Assembly: GCA_002319955.1 (NCBI GenBank)
Contig: DCJS01000034.1
Span: 39,816-83,673, forward strand
From: Flavobacteriales bacterium UBA1694
GTDB taxonomy: Bacteria; Bacteroidota; Bacteroidia; Flavobacteriales; Weeksellaceae
Length of the DNA stretch: 43,858 bases
Direction: 5' to 3'
Shown here: positions 1-8,248 of the stretch, piece by piece
Position numbering within the stretch: the first letter of the stretch is position 1
Layout: each line of letters starts with the position of its first letter
The notes under the pieces: generated by a model
Database searches by the model: none
Seen by the model: only the letters and a program-made list of their open reading frames with translations
What the model was told of the DNA's origin: nothing
Program-made: the position numbers and the translations under genes

Positions 1-35
1 GGAGGTCGCACGTTCGAGTCGTGTTCCCGCTACTA
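1..35 (+). tRNA. 3' end of a tRNA, probably initiator tRNA-fMet (partial)
   Basis: The window opens inside a tRNA. A five-pair T stem (bases 8-12 with 20-24) closes a seven-base T loop beginning TTCGAGT. It is followed by the 3' acceptor strand TCCCGCT, discriminator A at 32 and CTA in place of a CCA tail. The preceding GGAGGTC fits the end of the anticodon stem and variable loop of initiator tRNAs. A T at position 72 fits the unpaired 1-72 position of initiators. The anticodon lies outside the window, so the amino-acid identity is an inference. A strong terminator follows at once. Confidence 0.7.
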
Positions 36-38
36 ATT

Positions 39-76
39 GAAGAGGATCATTTTAATGATTCTCTTCTTTGTTTTTT
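39..76 (+). terminator. Rho-independent terminator of the tRNA transcript
   Basis: Bases 39-50 pair with 55-66 in an unbroken 12-bp stem (one G-T pair) with a four-base loop, followed by a T-rich run to 76. It ends the upstream tRNA transcript. It also shows that the TTG at 37 is not the start of the next gene. Confidence 0.85.
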
Positions 77-87
77 ACCCCTTTCTC

Positions 88-780
88 ATGAGTGATCTTC
101 CAGGTTTTGCCATATTAGACTATTTTCAAGGCCAAAAAAAACAGAGACTTTATGTCCACGACCGCTTTGGTCCTAGGGTAGAAATGCCCGTTTCCATGTA
201 TTTTAGATCTTTAAAGGATATGCCACCGCTGGAGTTGGCAGCCTTAGATGCCGTACATGGAAAAGTTTTAGAAATTGGGGCCGGTGCCGGTTCACATGCT
301 CTGGAATTACAAAATCGAGGACTCGAAGTTCATGCCTTAGAAATTTCCGCTGCCTCGTGTGAGGTGATGCAAAGACGCGGCGTGAAAACGGTGCTATGTG
401 AGGATATTTTTGAATTTAAATCAGGCACTTACGACACGCTACTGCTTCTTATGAATGGAATTGGGCTTTGTGGCACGCTGGAGCGGTTCGAGACCTTTCT
501 AAAGCAGGCAAAGACGCTTCTTTCCCCTGAGGGTCAGATTGTATTTGATTCTTCTGATGTAAATTACATGTATGTGCACACTCTAAAACCATCTTATTAT
601 TATGGACAGGTGGAATGCTGTTACGAGTATGGACTTGAACTTACTCCGTGGTTCAATTGGCTCTATTTGGATTCCCAAACGATGAGTAAAATAGCCCGCT
701 CCTTAGGGTGGGAAGTTGAGGTGTTATTTGAAGACGACCATTACCACTACCTTGCAAGACTTAAAAGAGTTGTGTCTTAA
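88..780 (+). CDS. Class I SAM-dependent methyltransferase
   Basis: A 230-residue protein with a Rossmann-type methyltransferase core. The SAM-binding glycine-rich motif LEIGAGAGSH is at residues 61-70, and an acidic residue ends the next strand in HALEIS (about 83-87). A hydrophobic strand LLLLMNGIG follows in the motif IV region. The ATG at 88 is chosen because the only upstream in-frame starts (37, 55) fall inside the tRNA terminator hairpin. Substrate unknown: the C-terminal half (residues 150-230) is Tyr-rich and shows no small-molecule or RNA signature I recognise. It stands alone between two terminators and converges with the transaldolase gene. Confidence 0.8.
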   Translation: MSDLPGFAILDYFQGQKKQRLYVHDRFGPRVEMPVSMYFRSLKDMPPLELAALDAVHGKVLEIGAGAGSHALELQNRGLEVHALEISAASCEVMQRRGVKTVLCEDIFEFKSGTYDTLLLLMNGIGLCGTLERFETFLKQAKTLLSPEGQIVFDSSDVNYMYVHTLKPSYYYGQVECCYEYGLELTPWFNWLYLDSQTMSKIARSLGWEVEVLFEDDHYHYLARLKRVVS

Positions 781-826
781 ACAGTCTGAATTTTTAGCTC
801 TTGCCATTAGCAAGTTTGGAAATACG

Positions 827-854
827 AAAAAAGCTGCCAATTGGCAGCTTTTTT
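827..854. terminator. Bidirectional terminator between convergent genes
   Basis: A palindrome with GCTGCC/GGCAGC arms, an AATT centre and A6/T6 flanks works on either strand. It separates the methyltransferase gene (+) from the transaldolase gene (-). Confidence 0.85.
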
Positions 855-875
855 ATATAGAGTAATTCGAGTCCC

Positions 876-1529
876 TTAAGCCATTTTCTTTGAATCTTCA
901 ATGAATTGGGCTAAACCTTTATCGGTTAATGGGTGGTTAAGTAAACTTAAAATTGGTCCAAGAGGAGAGGTGATAACGTCAGCTCCTAATTTCGCACAAT
1001 CAATAATATGCATCGAATGACGAATAGAGGCCGCTAGAATTTCAGTGTCATACCCATAGTTATCGTAGATGGTTCTGATCTCATTAATCAAGTTAAGTCC
1101 ATCGACAGAAATGTCATCAAGACGTCCTAAAAATGGAGAAACGTAATTAGCGCCTGCTTTTGCTGCTAATAAAGCTTGACCTGCAGAGAAAATTAACGTA
1201 CAGTTCGTTTTGATTCCTCTATCAGAAAAATACTTTAGGGCCTTAACTCCGTCCTTAATCATTGGGATTTTCACCACGATGTTCGGATGGATTTTAGCGA
1301 GTTCTTCCCCTTCTTTGATCATTTCCTCATACGTAGTGGAAAGAACCTCCGCAGAGATATCGCCGTCTACAATCTCGCAGATGGTTTTGTAATGGGCGTT
1401 GATGGCCTCAGTACCTTTAATTCCTTCTTTCGCCATTAGGGAAGGGTTGGTGGTTACCCCGTCTAAAATCCCTAAATCTTGCGCTTCTTTAATCTGTTCT
1501 AGATTGGCAGTGTCAATAAAAAATTTCAT
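876..1529 (-). CDS. tal: Transaldolase, small TalC/FSA-type
   Basis: A cytosolic 217-residue (beta/alpha)8 enzyme of the non-oxidative pentose phosphate pathway that moves a dihydroxyacetone unit between sugar phosphates. Seen directly: GVTTNPSL at 24-31 and the Schiff-base lysine K87 in VVKIP. E61 (SAEV) and F133 (SPFLGR) occupy positions that in E. coli fructose-6-phosphate aldolase are Gln59 and Tyr131. Glu and Phe there are the transaldolase pair, so I call transaldolase rather than F6P aldolase. The start is the ATG at 1529, which gives the family start MKFFIDTAN; the 20 codons upstream do not resemble the family. The gene is single, with its terminator downstream at 827-854. Confidence 0.93.
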   Translation of the reverse strand: MKFFIDTANLEQIKEAQDLGILDGVTTNPSLMAKEGIKGTEAINAHYKTICEIVDGDISAEVLSTTYEEMIKEGEELAKIHPNIVVKIPMIKDGVKALKYFSDRGIKTNCTLIFSAGQALLAAKAGANYVSPFLGRLDDISVDGLNLINEIRTIYDNYGYDTEILAASIRHSMHIIDCAKLGADVITSPLGPILSLLNHPLTDKGLAQFIEDSKKMA

Positions 1530-1776
1530 TTCTCCGTTTAAATTTATTGGTTGTGCAAATATAGGAATTTCTAGTTCGGGATGATTCAAAGTTCTTCATG
1601 GCTTTGTAGAAATAATTGGCTCCAAATCTTCTATTCTTGAAACCAAAAGGAGTAGAAGCCGCTGGTGTTGTCTATAGAACCCCTGAGATGAGACACTAAC
1701 TAATTATGCAATTGCTAGGGGATATCGGCGTTTGTGGATTTATTTTTACTACTTTTGAGAGGTAAAGCCACTTCTT

Positions 1777-3552
1777 ATGTACCAAAACTCTAAAGCGATT
1801 CAGGTAATACTCGTTTTTTTTCTGATCCTAATGGGGATTCCCTCGCAGGCTCAGCAGAAAACCTATGCAAATCCAATTAATATCGATTACGGGTATACCC
1901 CTTTCGAGGTTTTTTCAAAGCAAGGAAAGCACCGGGCGACGGCGGATCCTGTCATAGTGAATTTCAAGGACCGGCTTTTTCTTTTTTCAACAAACCAAGA
2001 GGGCTATTGGCATAGTGAGAATATGCTTGATTGGGAATTTGTCTCAAGGAAGTTTCTACGCGATGATAAATACATTCACGATTTAAATGCCCCTGCGGCT
2101 TGGGTGATGAAAGACACACTCTATGTTTATGGGTCGACCTGGGAATCTGATTTTCCAATTTGGAAATCGACCAATCCTACAAAGGACGAGTGGGAAATTG
2201 CCGTAGATACCTTAAAAGTGGGTGCCTGGGACCCCGCATTTCATTACGATGAAGATACCGATAAACTCTTTTTATATTGGGGTTCAAGCAACGAATGGCC
2301 CCTTCTTGGAACTGAAATAAACACAAAGACCATGCAGAGTGAAGGCTATGTGAAACCCATCGTAAAACTCAAGCCTGAGGACCATGGATGGGAACGCTTT
2401 GGAGAATATAATGATAATGTCTTTTTACAGCCCTTTATTGAAGGGGCCTGGGTTACTAAGCACAATGGAAAATACTACATGCAGTATGGCGCACCTGCAA
2501 CAGAATTCAGTGGCTATGCCGACGGGGTCTATGTTTCAAATAATCCTTTAGAAGGGTACGCGTATCAAAAACACAACCCCTTCTCCTATAAACCTGGAGG
2601 ATTTGCTAGGGGCGCGGGGCACGGCTCCACTTTTCAAGACAAATTCGGGCAGTACTGGCACGTTTCAACGATCTTTATATCCACAAAAAATAACTTCGAG
2701 CGCCGCCTCGGGATTTGGCCAGCAGGCTTTGATAAGGACGATGTGATGTATAGTAATACAGCTTACGGCGATTACCCAACCTACCTTCCTAACTATGCGC
2801 AAGGTAAAGACTTTACCAAAGGGCTTTTCACAGGGTGGATGCTTTTGAATTATAACAAACCGGTTAAAGTTTCCTCCACATTAGGAGGGTATCAAGCGAA
2901 CTATGCCGTTGATGAAGATATTAAAACCTACTGGAGTGCAAAGACGGGGAACTCGGGTGAATGGTTTGAAACAGATCTCGGGGAGAAGTCGAGCATTCAC
3001 GCCATTCAAGTAAATTACGCGGATCAAGACGTGGAGTTTATGGGCAAGACCCTTGGGAAATCGCACCAGTATAAAATTTATGGCTCTGAGGATGGCAATC
3101 GCTGGAAAGTGCTTGTGGATAAGAGCAAAAACACAAAGGATGTCCCGCATGACTATGTGGAATTCGAGAAGCTGGTCACGGCGCGCTACTTAAAGATGGA
3201 AAATCTAAAAATGCCTACAGGCAAATTTGCTTTAAGTGGTTTTCGAGTTTTTGGAAAAGGCAGTAGCCAGAAGCCTAGTGCTGTGAAAAATTTTGTGCCC
3301 CTTCGCTCCGATCCTAAGAAGTACGGTGAGCGGCGTAGTATCTGGATGAAGTGGGAGCAAAATCCACTCGCGGATGGCTATGTGATTTACTTTGGAAAAG
3401 ATCCAGACAAGCTCTACGGAAGTATAATGGTTTATGGGAAAAACGAATACTTTTTTACTGGAGCAGACCGCACCGATAGCTACTATTTTCAAATTGAAGC
3501 TTTCAATGCAAGTGGCATTTCTCAGCGCTCTGAAATTTATAAGAGCGACTAA
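1777..3552 (+). CDS. Secreted GH43-like glycoside hydrolase with discoidin and FN3-like modules
   Basis: A 591-residue exported protein. A signal peptide (residues 1-25, ending SQAQ) leads into a five-bladed beta-propeller of the GH43 type (about 30-345). Candidate catalytic acids: D57 in TADPVIV (base), D152 in WDPAF (pKa modulator) and E222 in IEGAW (proton donor). GHGST at 281-285 is also a GH43-like late motif. A discoidin/CBM32-like module follows (about 358-495), then a fibronectin-III-like domain (about 500-591). No Bacteroidota C-terminal type IX sorting domain is obvious. Substrate is probably an arabinan, xylan or galactan side chain, but the subfamily cannot be fixed by eye. No SusCD pair or other glycosidase is near. 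A TACTTTTG -7-like element lies at 1750-1757. Confidence 0.8.
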   Translation: MYQNSKAIQVILVFFLILMGIPSQAQQKTYANPINIDYGYTPFEVFSKQGKHRATADPVIVNFKDRLFLFSTNQEGYWHSENMLDWEFVSRKFLRDDKYIHDLNAPAAWVMKDTLYVYGSTWESDFPIWKSTNPTKDEWEIAVDTLKVGAWDPAFHYDEDTDKLFLYWGSSNEWPLLGTEINTKTMQSEGYVKPIVKLKPEDHGWERFGEYNDNVFLQPFIEGAWVTKHNGKYYMQYGAPATEFSGYADGVYVSNNPLEGYAYQKHNPFSYKPGGFARGAGHGSTFQDKFGQYWHVSTIFISTKNNFERRLGIWPAGFDKDDVMYSNTAYGDYPTYLPNYAQGKDFTKGLFTGWMLLNYNKPVKVSSTLGGYQANYAVDEDIKTYWSAKTGNSGEWFETDLGEKSSIHAIQVNYADQDVEFMGKTLGKSHQYKIYGSEDGNRWKVLVDKSKNTKDVPHDYVEFEKLVTARYLKMENLKMPTGKFALSGFRVFGKGSSQKPSAVKNFVPLRSDPKKYGERRSIWMKWEQNPLADGYVIYFGKDPDKLYGSIMVYGKNEYFFTGADRTDSYYFQIEAFNASGISQRSEIYKSD

Positions 3553-3578
3553 CGAATTATAATTTAAATCAATTAAAA

Positions 3579-4136
3579 ATGACAAATCTATCCACCCGTG
3601 TTTTAGGGCTTGTGTTTTGCTTTCTCTCACTGGGGTTTTTCGCGCAAGACTATTTGTATAAGAGCGACGAAGTTGGTGGCCCTATTATGCTACTTAATGG
3701 AAGTGTTACAGGGGTTTCACCGGGCAGTATAGATCCGCAAACCATTGAGTCGATTTCTGTTTATAAAAAGGATTCTGATCTTCCCAGTGCCTTAATCGCC
3801 CTTAAAAACCATTTGAATCGCGGTCTAATTTCAATTACCTTGAAGAAGGCCATTGAGACGGAACACCCGGTGGATATGCAGGCTTTAATTAAACTCTCGA
3901 AGTTGCCCTCCCAGGCCCTTGTGCAAATTGACGGAATTCAACTGTATTCTACAGATTTGAGCATTTTCCCTTCGGCAATTAAAGAACTTAGCCCCACGGG
4001 TTCCAGCTCAAACCCAATGCTTTCCATAAAGCTAGGAAAGCTTTCAAAGGAAAAGAGCTCACTCATTTTACCTTCTAATGCCCTGCCCATACTAAAGGAA
4101 AAGAAAAGACCTGGTTATTATAAATCAGCCGAATGA
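3579..4136 (+). CDS. Small exported protein with two TonB-plug-like stretches
   Basis: A 185-residue protein with a signal peptide (about 1-22, ending FFAQ). I recognise no named family. Residues 34-90 resemble the plug segment of SusC-type TonB-dependent receptors: a hydrophobic strand ending LLNG, then IDPQTIESISVYK, then LISITLKK. These parallel the usual INP.DIESI.VLKD and GVI.ITTKK. A second, weaker copy follows at about 112-155 (VQIDGIQLY, AIKELSP, MLSIKL). No barrel is present, so it cannot be a transporter; a soluble periplasmic or surface accessory is more likely. Its stop overlaps the pheA start by four bases (ATGA), so the two are co-translated. The link to pheA is probably only positional. 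Confidence 0.65.
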   Translation: MTNLSTRVLGLVFCFLSLGFFAQDYLYKSDEVGGPIMLLNGSVTGVSPGSIDPQTIESISVYKKDSDLPSALIALKNHLNRGLISITLKKAIETEHPVDMQALIKLSKLPSQALVQIDGIQLYSTDLSIFPSAIKELSPTGSSSNPMLSIKLGKLSKEKSSLILPSNALPILKEKKRPGYYKSAE

Positions 4137-4972
4137 AGATTGCTTTTTTAGGCCCTTCGGCCTCGTTTACAAATTTAGTTGCGCGTGACTTATTTCCTTC
4201 GCAGGAGCTCCTTGCTAAGAGCAGTATTCGGGATTGCTTTTTAGCGCTTCAAGAGGGAAGCGTTCAAAAGGCCGTTGTTCCTTTAGAGAATTCCATTGAA
4301 GGTACCGTTTCAATGACACTCGATTACCTTTATGATTTCGAAAAGATTCATATTGAGGCCGAGGCAGTGCTTCCAATTTCTCACCACTTAATGGTTCATC
4401 CAAGTAGTGAAGAAATTAGCGCCATCGTTTCACATCCACAGGCCCTTGCCCAGTGTTTTCATTCCTTAGAAGAAGAGTACAGATCCGTTGCTCGGGTTGA
4501 CTACCATTCCACTTCAGGGGCGGCGAAATACGTTGGCGAACATCCAGAGAAGAACTTGGCAGCCATTGCCAATATGACAGCCGCTGAACTGTATGGCCTT
4601 CAGATCATAAAGCATAACATCCATGATTTTGAGCAAAACCACACAAAATTCATAGTTATTAGTAAACGCAAACAGGCCCTGGATTTGCCGTTAAGGAAGA
4701 GTTCTGAAAAAGCCTCGTTACTACTCACCTTGCCAGACGATCATCCTGGTGGACTGCATCAGGTGCTCTCCGTCTTTGCTTGGCGCAAAATGAACCTCTC
4801 CAAGATTGAGAGTCGGACGCTAAAAAAGAACTTAGGGTCTTATTTTTTCTTTATTAATGTGGTGGGTCCGTGGAATTCTGTGCATGCAAAGAATGCATTA
4901 GAGGAGCTTGAAAGTATAGGGGTTCAAGTAAATTTTTTAGGCCACTATAACGAATATTTATTGGAAGAGTAA
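4133..4972 (+). CDS. pheA: Prephenate dehydratase
   Basis: A 279-residue monofunctional enzyme converting prephenate to phenylpyruvate in phenylalanine synthesis. The dehydratase domain covers about 1-180: GPSASFTN at 7-14 in the place of the usual GP.GTFS, VPLENSIEGTV in the substrate site, and the catalytic Thr in HTKFIVI. A regulatory ACT domain (about 195-275) has GGLHQVL and KIESRT, variants of the GALH and ESRP phenylalanine-binding motifs, so feedback inhibition is likely retained. No chorismate mutase domain is fused. The start overlaps the previous gene by four bases. The stop lies one base from the stop of convergent rarA. Confidence 0.93.
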   Translation: MKIAFLGPSASFTNLVARDLFPSQELLAKSSIRDCFLALQEGSVQKAVVPLENSIEGTVSMTLDYLYDFEKIHIEAEAVLPISHHLMVHPSSEEISAIVSHPQALAQCFHSLEEEYRSVARVDYHSTSGAAKYVGEHPEKNLAAIANMTAAELYGLQIIKHNIHDFEQNHTKFIVISKRKQALDLPLRKSSEKASLLLTLPDDHPGGLHQVLSVFAWRKMNLSKIESRTLKKNLGSYFFFINVVGPWNSVHAKNALEELESIGVQVNFLGHYNEYLLEE

Positions 4973-4973
4973 C

Positions 4974-6251
4974 TCAGTATTTATCCTTCCATTTTTTTGA
5001 TTGTTCCTCTTTGATCTTTTGTTCCGTCGGATTATTTCCAGGCTCATAAAATTTGGTTCCCGCCAATTCTTCAGGTAAAAATTCGACATCCACAAAGTTT
5101 CCTGTATGAGAATGAGCGTACTGATAGTTTTTCCCGTAATCTAGGTCTTTCATGAGCTTCGTTGGGGCATTCCTTAAGTGTAGAGGCACAGGAAGGTTTC
5201 CTGTTTTTTTCACAAGGGCAAGAGCCTCGCCAATAGCTTTGTAAGTTGAATTCGATTTTGGAGAAACGGCAAGATAAACTGCCGTTTGACTTAAAAGGAT
5301 TCTTGATTCAGGATTCCCAATAACATTGACAGCTTGAAAACAGTTGTTTGCCATGGTCAAGGCCTGAGGGTTTGCAAGGCCAATATCTTCGGAGGCTAAA
5401 ATAAGTAAGCGCCGCGCAATAAATTTAATATCCTCTCCGCCCTCAAGCATGCGTGCGAGCCAGTAGACCGCTGCGTTTGGGTCTGAGCCTCGAATAGATT
5501 TAATAAAAGCCGAGATAATGTCGTAATGCTGCTCCCCATTTTTGTCATAAAGCGCCATGGTTTGTTGGAGCGTACTTGTGACATCCTCATTTGAAATTGC
5601 CTGGTGCTTTGTGCCGATAAATTGATTCAACACAAGTTCAACGGAATTAATTAATTTTCTCGCATCACCGCCTGAATATTGAATAAAGGCTTGGCGGTCT
5701 TCGAGGATGAATGCGGTTTGGTTTAAATCATTGTAGGCTTCTAAGGCGATCTGGGAGAGCGTTTCTAATTGCTCGAAAGTGAGTGCTTGCAACACATAGA
5801 CCTGGGAGCGCGAGAGTAGGGCGGGCACCACTTCAAAACTGGGGTTTTCTGTGGTGGCCCCAATTAAAACAATCCAGCCTTTTTCCACCGCATGCAATAG
5901 GGAATCCTGCTGCGATTTATTAAAACGGTGAATTTCATCAATGAATACTAAAGGGGATTTGCCAGAAAATAGATTTTGTTTTTTGGCCTGTTCAATAATT
6001 TCCCTTACGTCCTTTACCCCACTCGAGACAGCTGAGAGTTTAAAGAACGTTCGATTCGATTGCTGGGCAATAATTTCCGCAAGTGTGGTTTTACCCGTTC
6101 CGGGCGGCCCCCAGAATATCAGTGAGTTAAGCGTGTCGGTTTCGAGCATTCGGCGAATAGGTCCCGTAGGCCCCGTCAGGTGGGTCTGCCCAAGGACTTG
6201 TTCTAGGGTTTTTGGTCTTAATTGTTCCGCTAATGGCGTATTTGTATTCAA
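4974..6251 (-). CDS. rarA: Replication-associated recombination protein A (RarA/MgsA AAA+ ATPase)
   Basis: A 425-residue clamp-loader-like AAA+ ATPase acting at stalled replication forks. Walker A is GPPGTGKT (48-55), Walker B is VFIDEIHRF (102-110) and sensor 1 is GATTENPSF. A C-terminal tetramerisation region carries GSDPNAAVYWLARML and, near the end, YGKNYQYAH, all typical of RarA/WRNIP1. The length is normal for the family. Start ATG at 6251; no ribosome binding site is recognisable, as is usual in this phylum. It is transcribed divergently from yidD and its 3' end abuts pheA with no room for a terminator. Confidence 0.95.
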   Translation of the reverse strand: MNTNTPLAEQLRPKTLEQVLGQTHLTGPTGPIRRMLETDTLNSLIFWGPPGTGKTTLAEIIAQQSNRTFFKLSAVSSGVKDVREIIEQAKKQNLFSGKSPLVFIDEIHRFNKSQQDSLLHAVEKGWIVLIGATTENPSFEVVPALLSRSQVYVLQALTFEQLETLSQIALEAYNDLNQTAFILEDRQAFIQYSGGDARKLINSVELVLNQFIGTKHQAISNEDVTSTLQQTMALYDKNGEQHYDIISAFIKSIRGSDPNAAVYWLARMLEGGEDIKFIARRLLILASEDIGLANPQALTMANNCFQAVNVIGNPESRILLSQTAVYLAVSPKSNSTYKAIGEALALVKKTGNLPVPLHLRNAPTKLMKDLDYGKNYQYAHSHTGNFVDVEFLPEELAGTKFYEPGNNPTEQKIKEEQSKKWKDKY

Positions 6252-6330
6252 TTTATTTTCCTATTTAAGCTCAAAGTTAATAATAAAGAGAAAAGCAATC
6301 TGCATTTTAAAATTAATCTGCTATTTTTGC

Positions 6331-6603
6331 TTGGATTTGAACTCACCATTACATAAACTCGCGATTCTGCCTTTGGTGGTTTTGATTCGCTTTTACCAAC
6401 TGGCTATATCCCCTTGGATAGGGACGAATTGCCGCTACCATCCCACCTGCTCGGCGTACATGCTAGAAGCCCTACGGGTGCACGGACTTTTTTATGGTCT
6501 TTATTTAGGGACTAAAAGAGTTTTAAGTTGCCATCCTTGGGGAGGGAAGGGGTATGACCCGGTGCCACCCAAATCCCCCCCAACTACTAAGAATAAGTCC
6601 TAA
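6331..6603 (+). CDS. yidD: Membrane protein insertion efficiency factor YidD
   Basis: A protein of about 90 residues, amphipathic at its N-terminus, with the YidD signature: RFYQLAISPW, then NCRYHPTCSAY and CHPWGGKGYDPVP. YidD assists YidC-mediated insertion of inner-membrane proteins. The reading frame stays open far upstream into rarA antisense, but homology begins near LHKLAILPLV. The best start is TTG at 6331 (or TTG at 6337); no ATG or GTG fits. A TAnnTTTG-type element, TATTTTTG, lies at 6322-6329. That would put the transcript start at the coding start, so start site and promoter cannot both be certain. It lies 17 bases before lgt, probably one operon. Confidence 0.88.
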   Translation: MDLNSPLHKLAILPLVVLIRFYQLAISPWIGTNCRYHPTCSAYMLEALRVHGLFYGLYLGTKRVLSCHPWGGKGYDPVPPKSPPTTKNKS

Positions 6604-6620
6604 ATTTGAAAATTGTTCCT

Positions 6621-7883
6621 ATGAAATCCATATTTTTTCATCTCTTCATGCTACTTGCTGTGGCACTAAGTTCTCCACTCGCGTCGCAGTCATACCCCGA
6701 GGGACTCTCCGAGGGAACCCTACAGATTGATGGGAGACCAGAGCCTGTAAAACTATTTGCAACCACGGACATTCAGCAGTTTGTAGACTTTCCTGTGAAA
6801 ACGCAGGATAAGTCCGTGCTTGTGGTTTTAAATTCAACAGTTAATTCCTATTCTCAGTCAGGCGTTTTTGAGACCTATAGAGCGGCGGGCTACCAAGTGC
6901 TTGATAAAAAATTCATGCCGATTTCTTCTGAGTCCCCTGGGACTGCAGACTCATGGGTCTACCTCTATAAACCCAGAACTCTAGCTCAAGTGATAACCCC
7001 TGAGAAAAGTATCGATCTTAAGACCGAGTTTAAAATTTGGAATCCCTCAACCGGCATAAAGCTAGGATCGTTAACGCTTCATTACTATAGTTTAATGTTT
7101 GTTCTGGCATTTGGGCTTGGGTATGTCATTATGGGTTACATGTTTAAAATCGACAATGTGAACCAGAAGTATTTGGAACCGCTTTTTACTTGGACCTTGA
7201 TTGGGACTATATTTGGCGCCCGACTGGGTCATGTCATTTTTTATCAACCAGAACTTTTTAGGCAAGATTTCTGGAGTGTGTTTCTGCCGATTCAAACCAA
7301 GCCAGAGATAAAATTTACAGGATTTGCGGGACTTGCCAGCCATGGTGCAGCCATTGCCCTTATTCTAACAACCTTATATTACTCCCTTAAAATCATCAAG
7401 AAGAATCCACTTTGGGTCTACGACCGAATTGGAATTGTGGTGGCTTTAGCTGGGGTATTTATCCGAGTTGGGAACTTTTTTAACTCAGAAATTATCGGAA
7501 AGCCGGTTGATCCAAGTTCCCCATTGGCGATTTTATTTCCCCAAATGAGTAGCGAATATGGTTTGACTGTTCCGCGCTACCCAACCCAACTCCTAGAGGC
7601 CTCAGGGTACTTTTTACTCTTTGTGCTGCTTTGGGTGCTCTACCGCTATACAACCAAAAAATACCAGCAAGGATTTCTATTTGGGGTTTTCTTTGCCGTG
7701 TTATGGTCCATCCGCTTTTTTGTGGAATACCTCAAAGAGCCACAAGGGGATGAGTTTATCAGCATTGTAGGCTTAAATACCGGTCAAATCTTATCCATAC
7801 CGTTTATTCTAATCGGTCTAGCGTCGATTTATTACTCGCGAAGATTCGTGATAACACCGGCTGAAAATGAAAAGCCTGATTAA
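6621..7883 (+). CDS. lgt: Prolipoprotein diacylglyceryl transferase with extra N-terminal domain
   Basis: A 420-residue inner-membrane enzyme that attaches diacylglycerol to the lipobox cysteine of prolipoproteins. The Lgt core runs from about 147 to the end: GARLGHVIFY, LASHGAAIA (essential His), RVGNFFNSEIIG (Arg/Asn/Glu site), YPTQLLEA and RFFVEYLKEPQ. Seven hydrophobic segments are visible. Unusually, the core is preceded by a signal-peptide-like segment (1-23) and about 115 soluble residues (24-140) that are not part of ordinary Lgt, which starts close to its first membrane helix. The reading frame is continuous. The start is ATG at 6621; a TTG at 6606 lies inside a TAAATTTG promoter-like motif. 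Confidence 0.9.
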   Translation: MKSIFFHLFMLLAVALSSPLASQSYPEGLSEGTLQIDGRPEPVKLFATTDIQQFVDFPVKTQDKSVLVVLNSTVNSYSQSGVFETYRAAGYQVLDKKFMPISSESPGTADSWVYLYKPRTLAQVITPEKSIDLKTEFKIWNPSTGIKLGSLTLHYYSLMFVLAFGLGYVIMGYMFKIDNVNQKYLEPLFTWTLIGTIFGARLGHVIFYQPELFRQDFWSVFLPIQTKPEIKFTGFAGLASHGAAIALILTTLYYSLKIIKKNPLWVYDRIGIVVALAGVFIRVGNFFNSEIIGKPVDPSSPLAILFPQMSSEYGLTVPRYPTQLLEASGYFLLFVLLWVLYRYTTKKYQQGFLFGVFFAVLWSIRFFVEYLKEPQGDEFISIVGLNTGQILSIPFILIGLASIYYSRRFVITPAENEKPD

Positions 7884-7897
7884 ATAGAGTTCAGGGG

Positions 7898-8194
7898 TTA
7901 GTAAAGCGCAGAAATTCGCACGAGCCCCTCATTCTTATGGTACATTAGACACACCGCTTTGTTTTTAAACTCAGGGCATTCACTAATTTTTTCAAAAGAG
8001 ACCTTTACGCTCTGGCCTACTTTGGACTTTACAAGATTTTGGTTACATACCAGGTAATCTAACCCTTCAATTTGAAGATAAACTCCGGTGCAGTCTGAAA
8101 TAACCATGGCCTCTACGGGCTCTGATTGGATTGATTTACACGCACCAAGAAGCAGTAGGATTGGGACAAGCAGGAGTGTTGCGAATTTTTTCAT
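7898..8194 (-). CDS. Small lipoprotein
   Basis: A 98-residue protein with a clear lipoprotein signal: KK at 2-3, a hydrophobic stretch 7-16 and the lipobox LGAC with the modified cysteine at 19. The mature part has four more cysteines (in DCTG, VCNQ, ECPEF and VCLMY), which could form two disulfides in the periplasm. No family recognised. It is last in a probable three-gene minus-strand operon (thioesterase, pepE, lipoprotein; gaps of 45 and 54 bases). It converges with lgt, whose product would lipidate it. Confidence 0.75.
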   Translation of the reverse strand: MKKFATLLLVPILLLLGACKSIQSEPVEAMVISDCTGVYLQIEGLDYLVCNQNLVKSKVGQSVKVSFEKISECPEFKNKAVCLMYHKNEGLVRISALY

Positions 8195-8248
8195 TGCCTA
8201 ACAATTTGAGAAGTAGCAATCAAATTCTAGACCTTTTTATCTTAGGAA

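Noticed and set aside
1590..1776. Hidden small gene or RNA between transaldolase and the GH43-like gene
   Set aside because: No open frame with a plausible start and no stable hairpin with a T run; only a TACTTTTG element at 1750-1757 without a proper -33 partner.
3538..3668. 12-base direct repeat TATAAGAGCGAC at 3538-3549 and 3657-3668
   Set aside because: Both copies are in coding sequence for YKSD-like peptides, with nothing else shared around them; probably chance.
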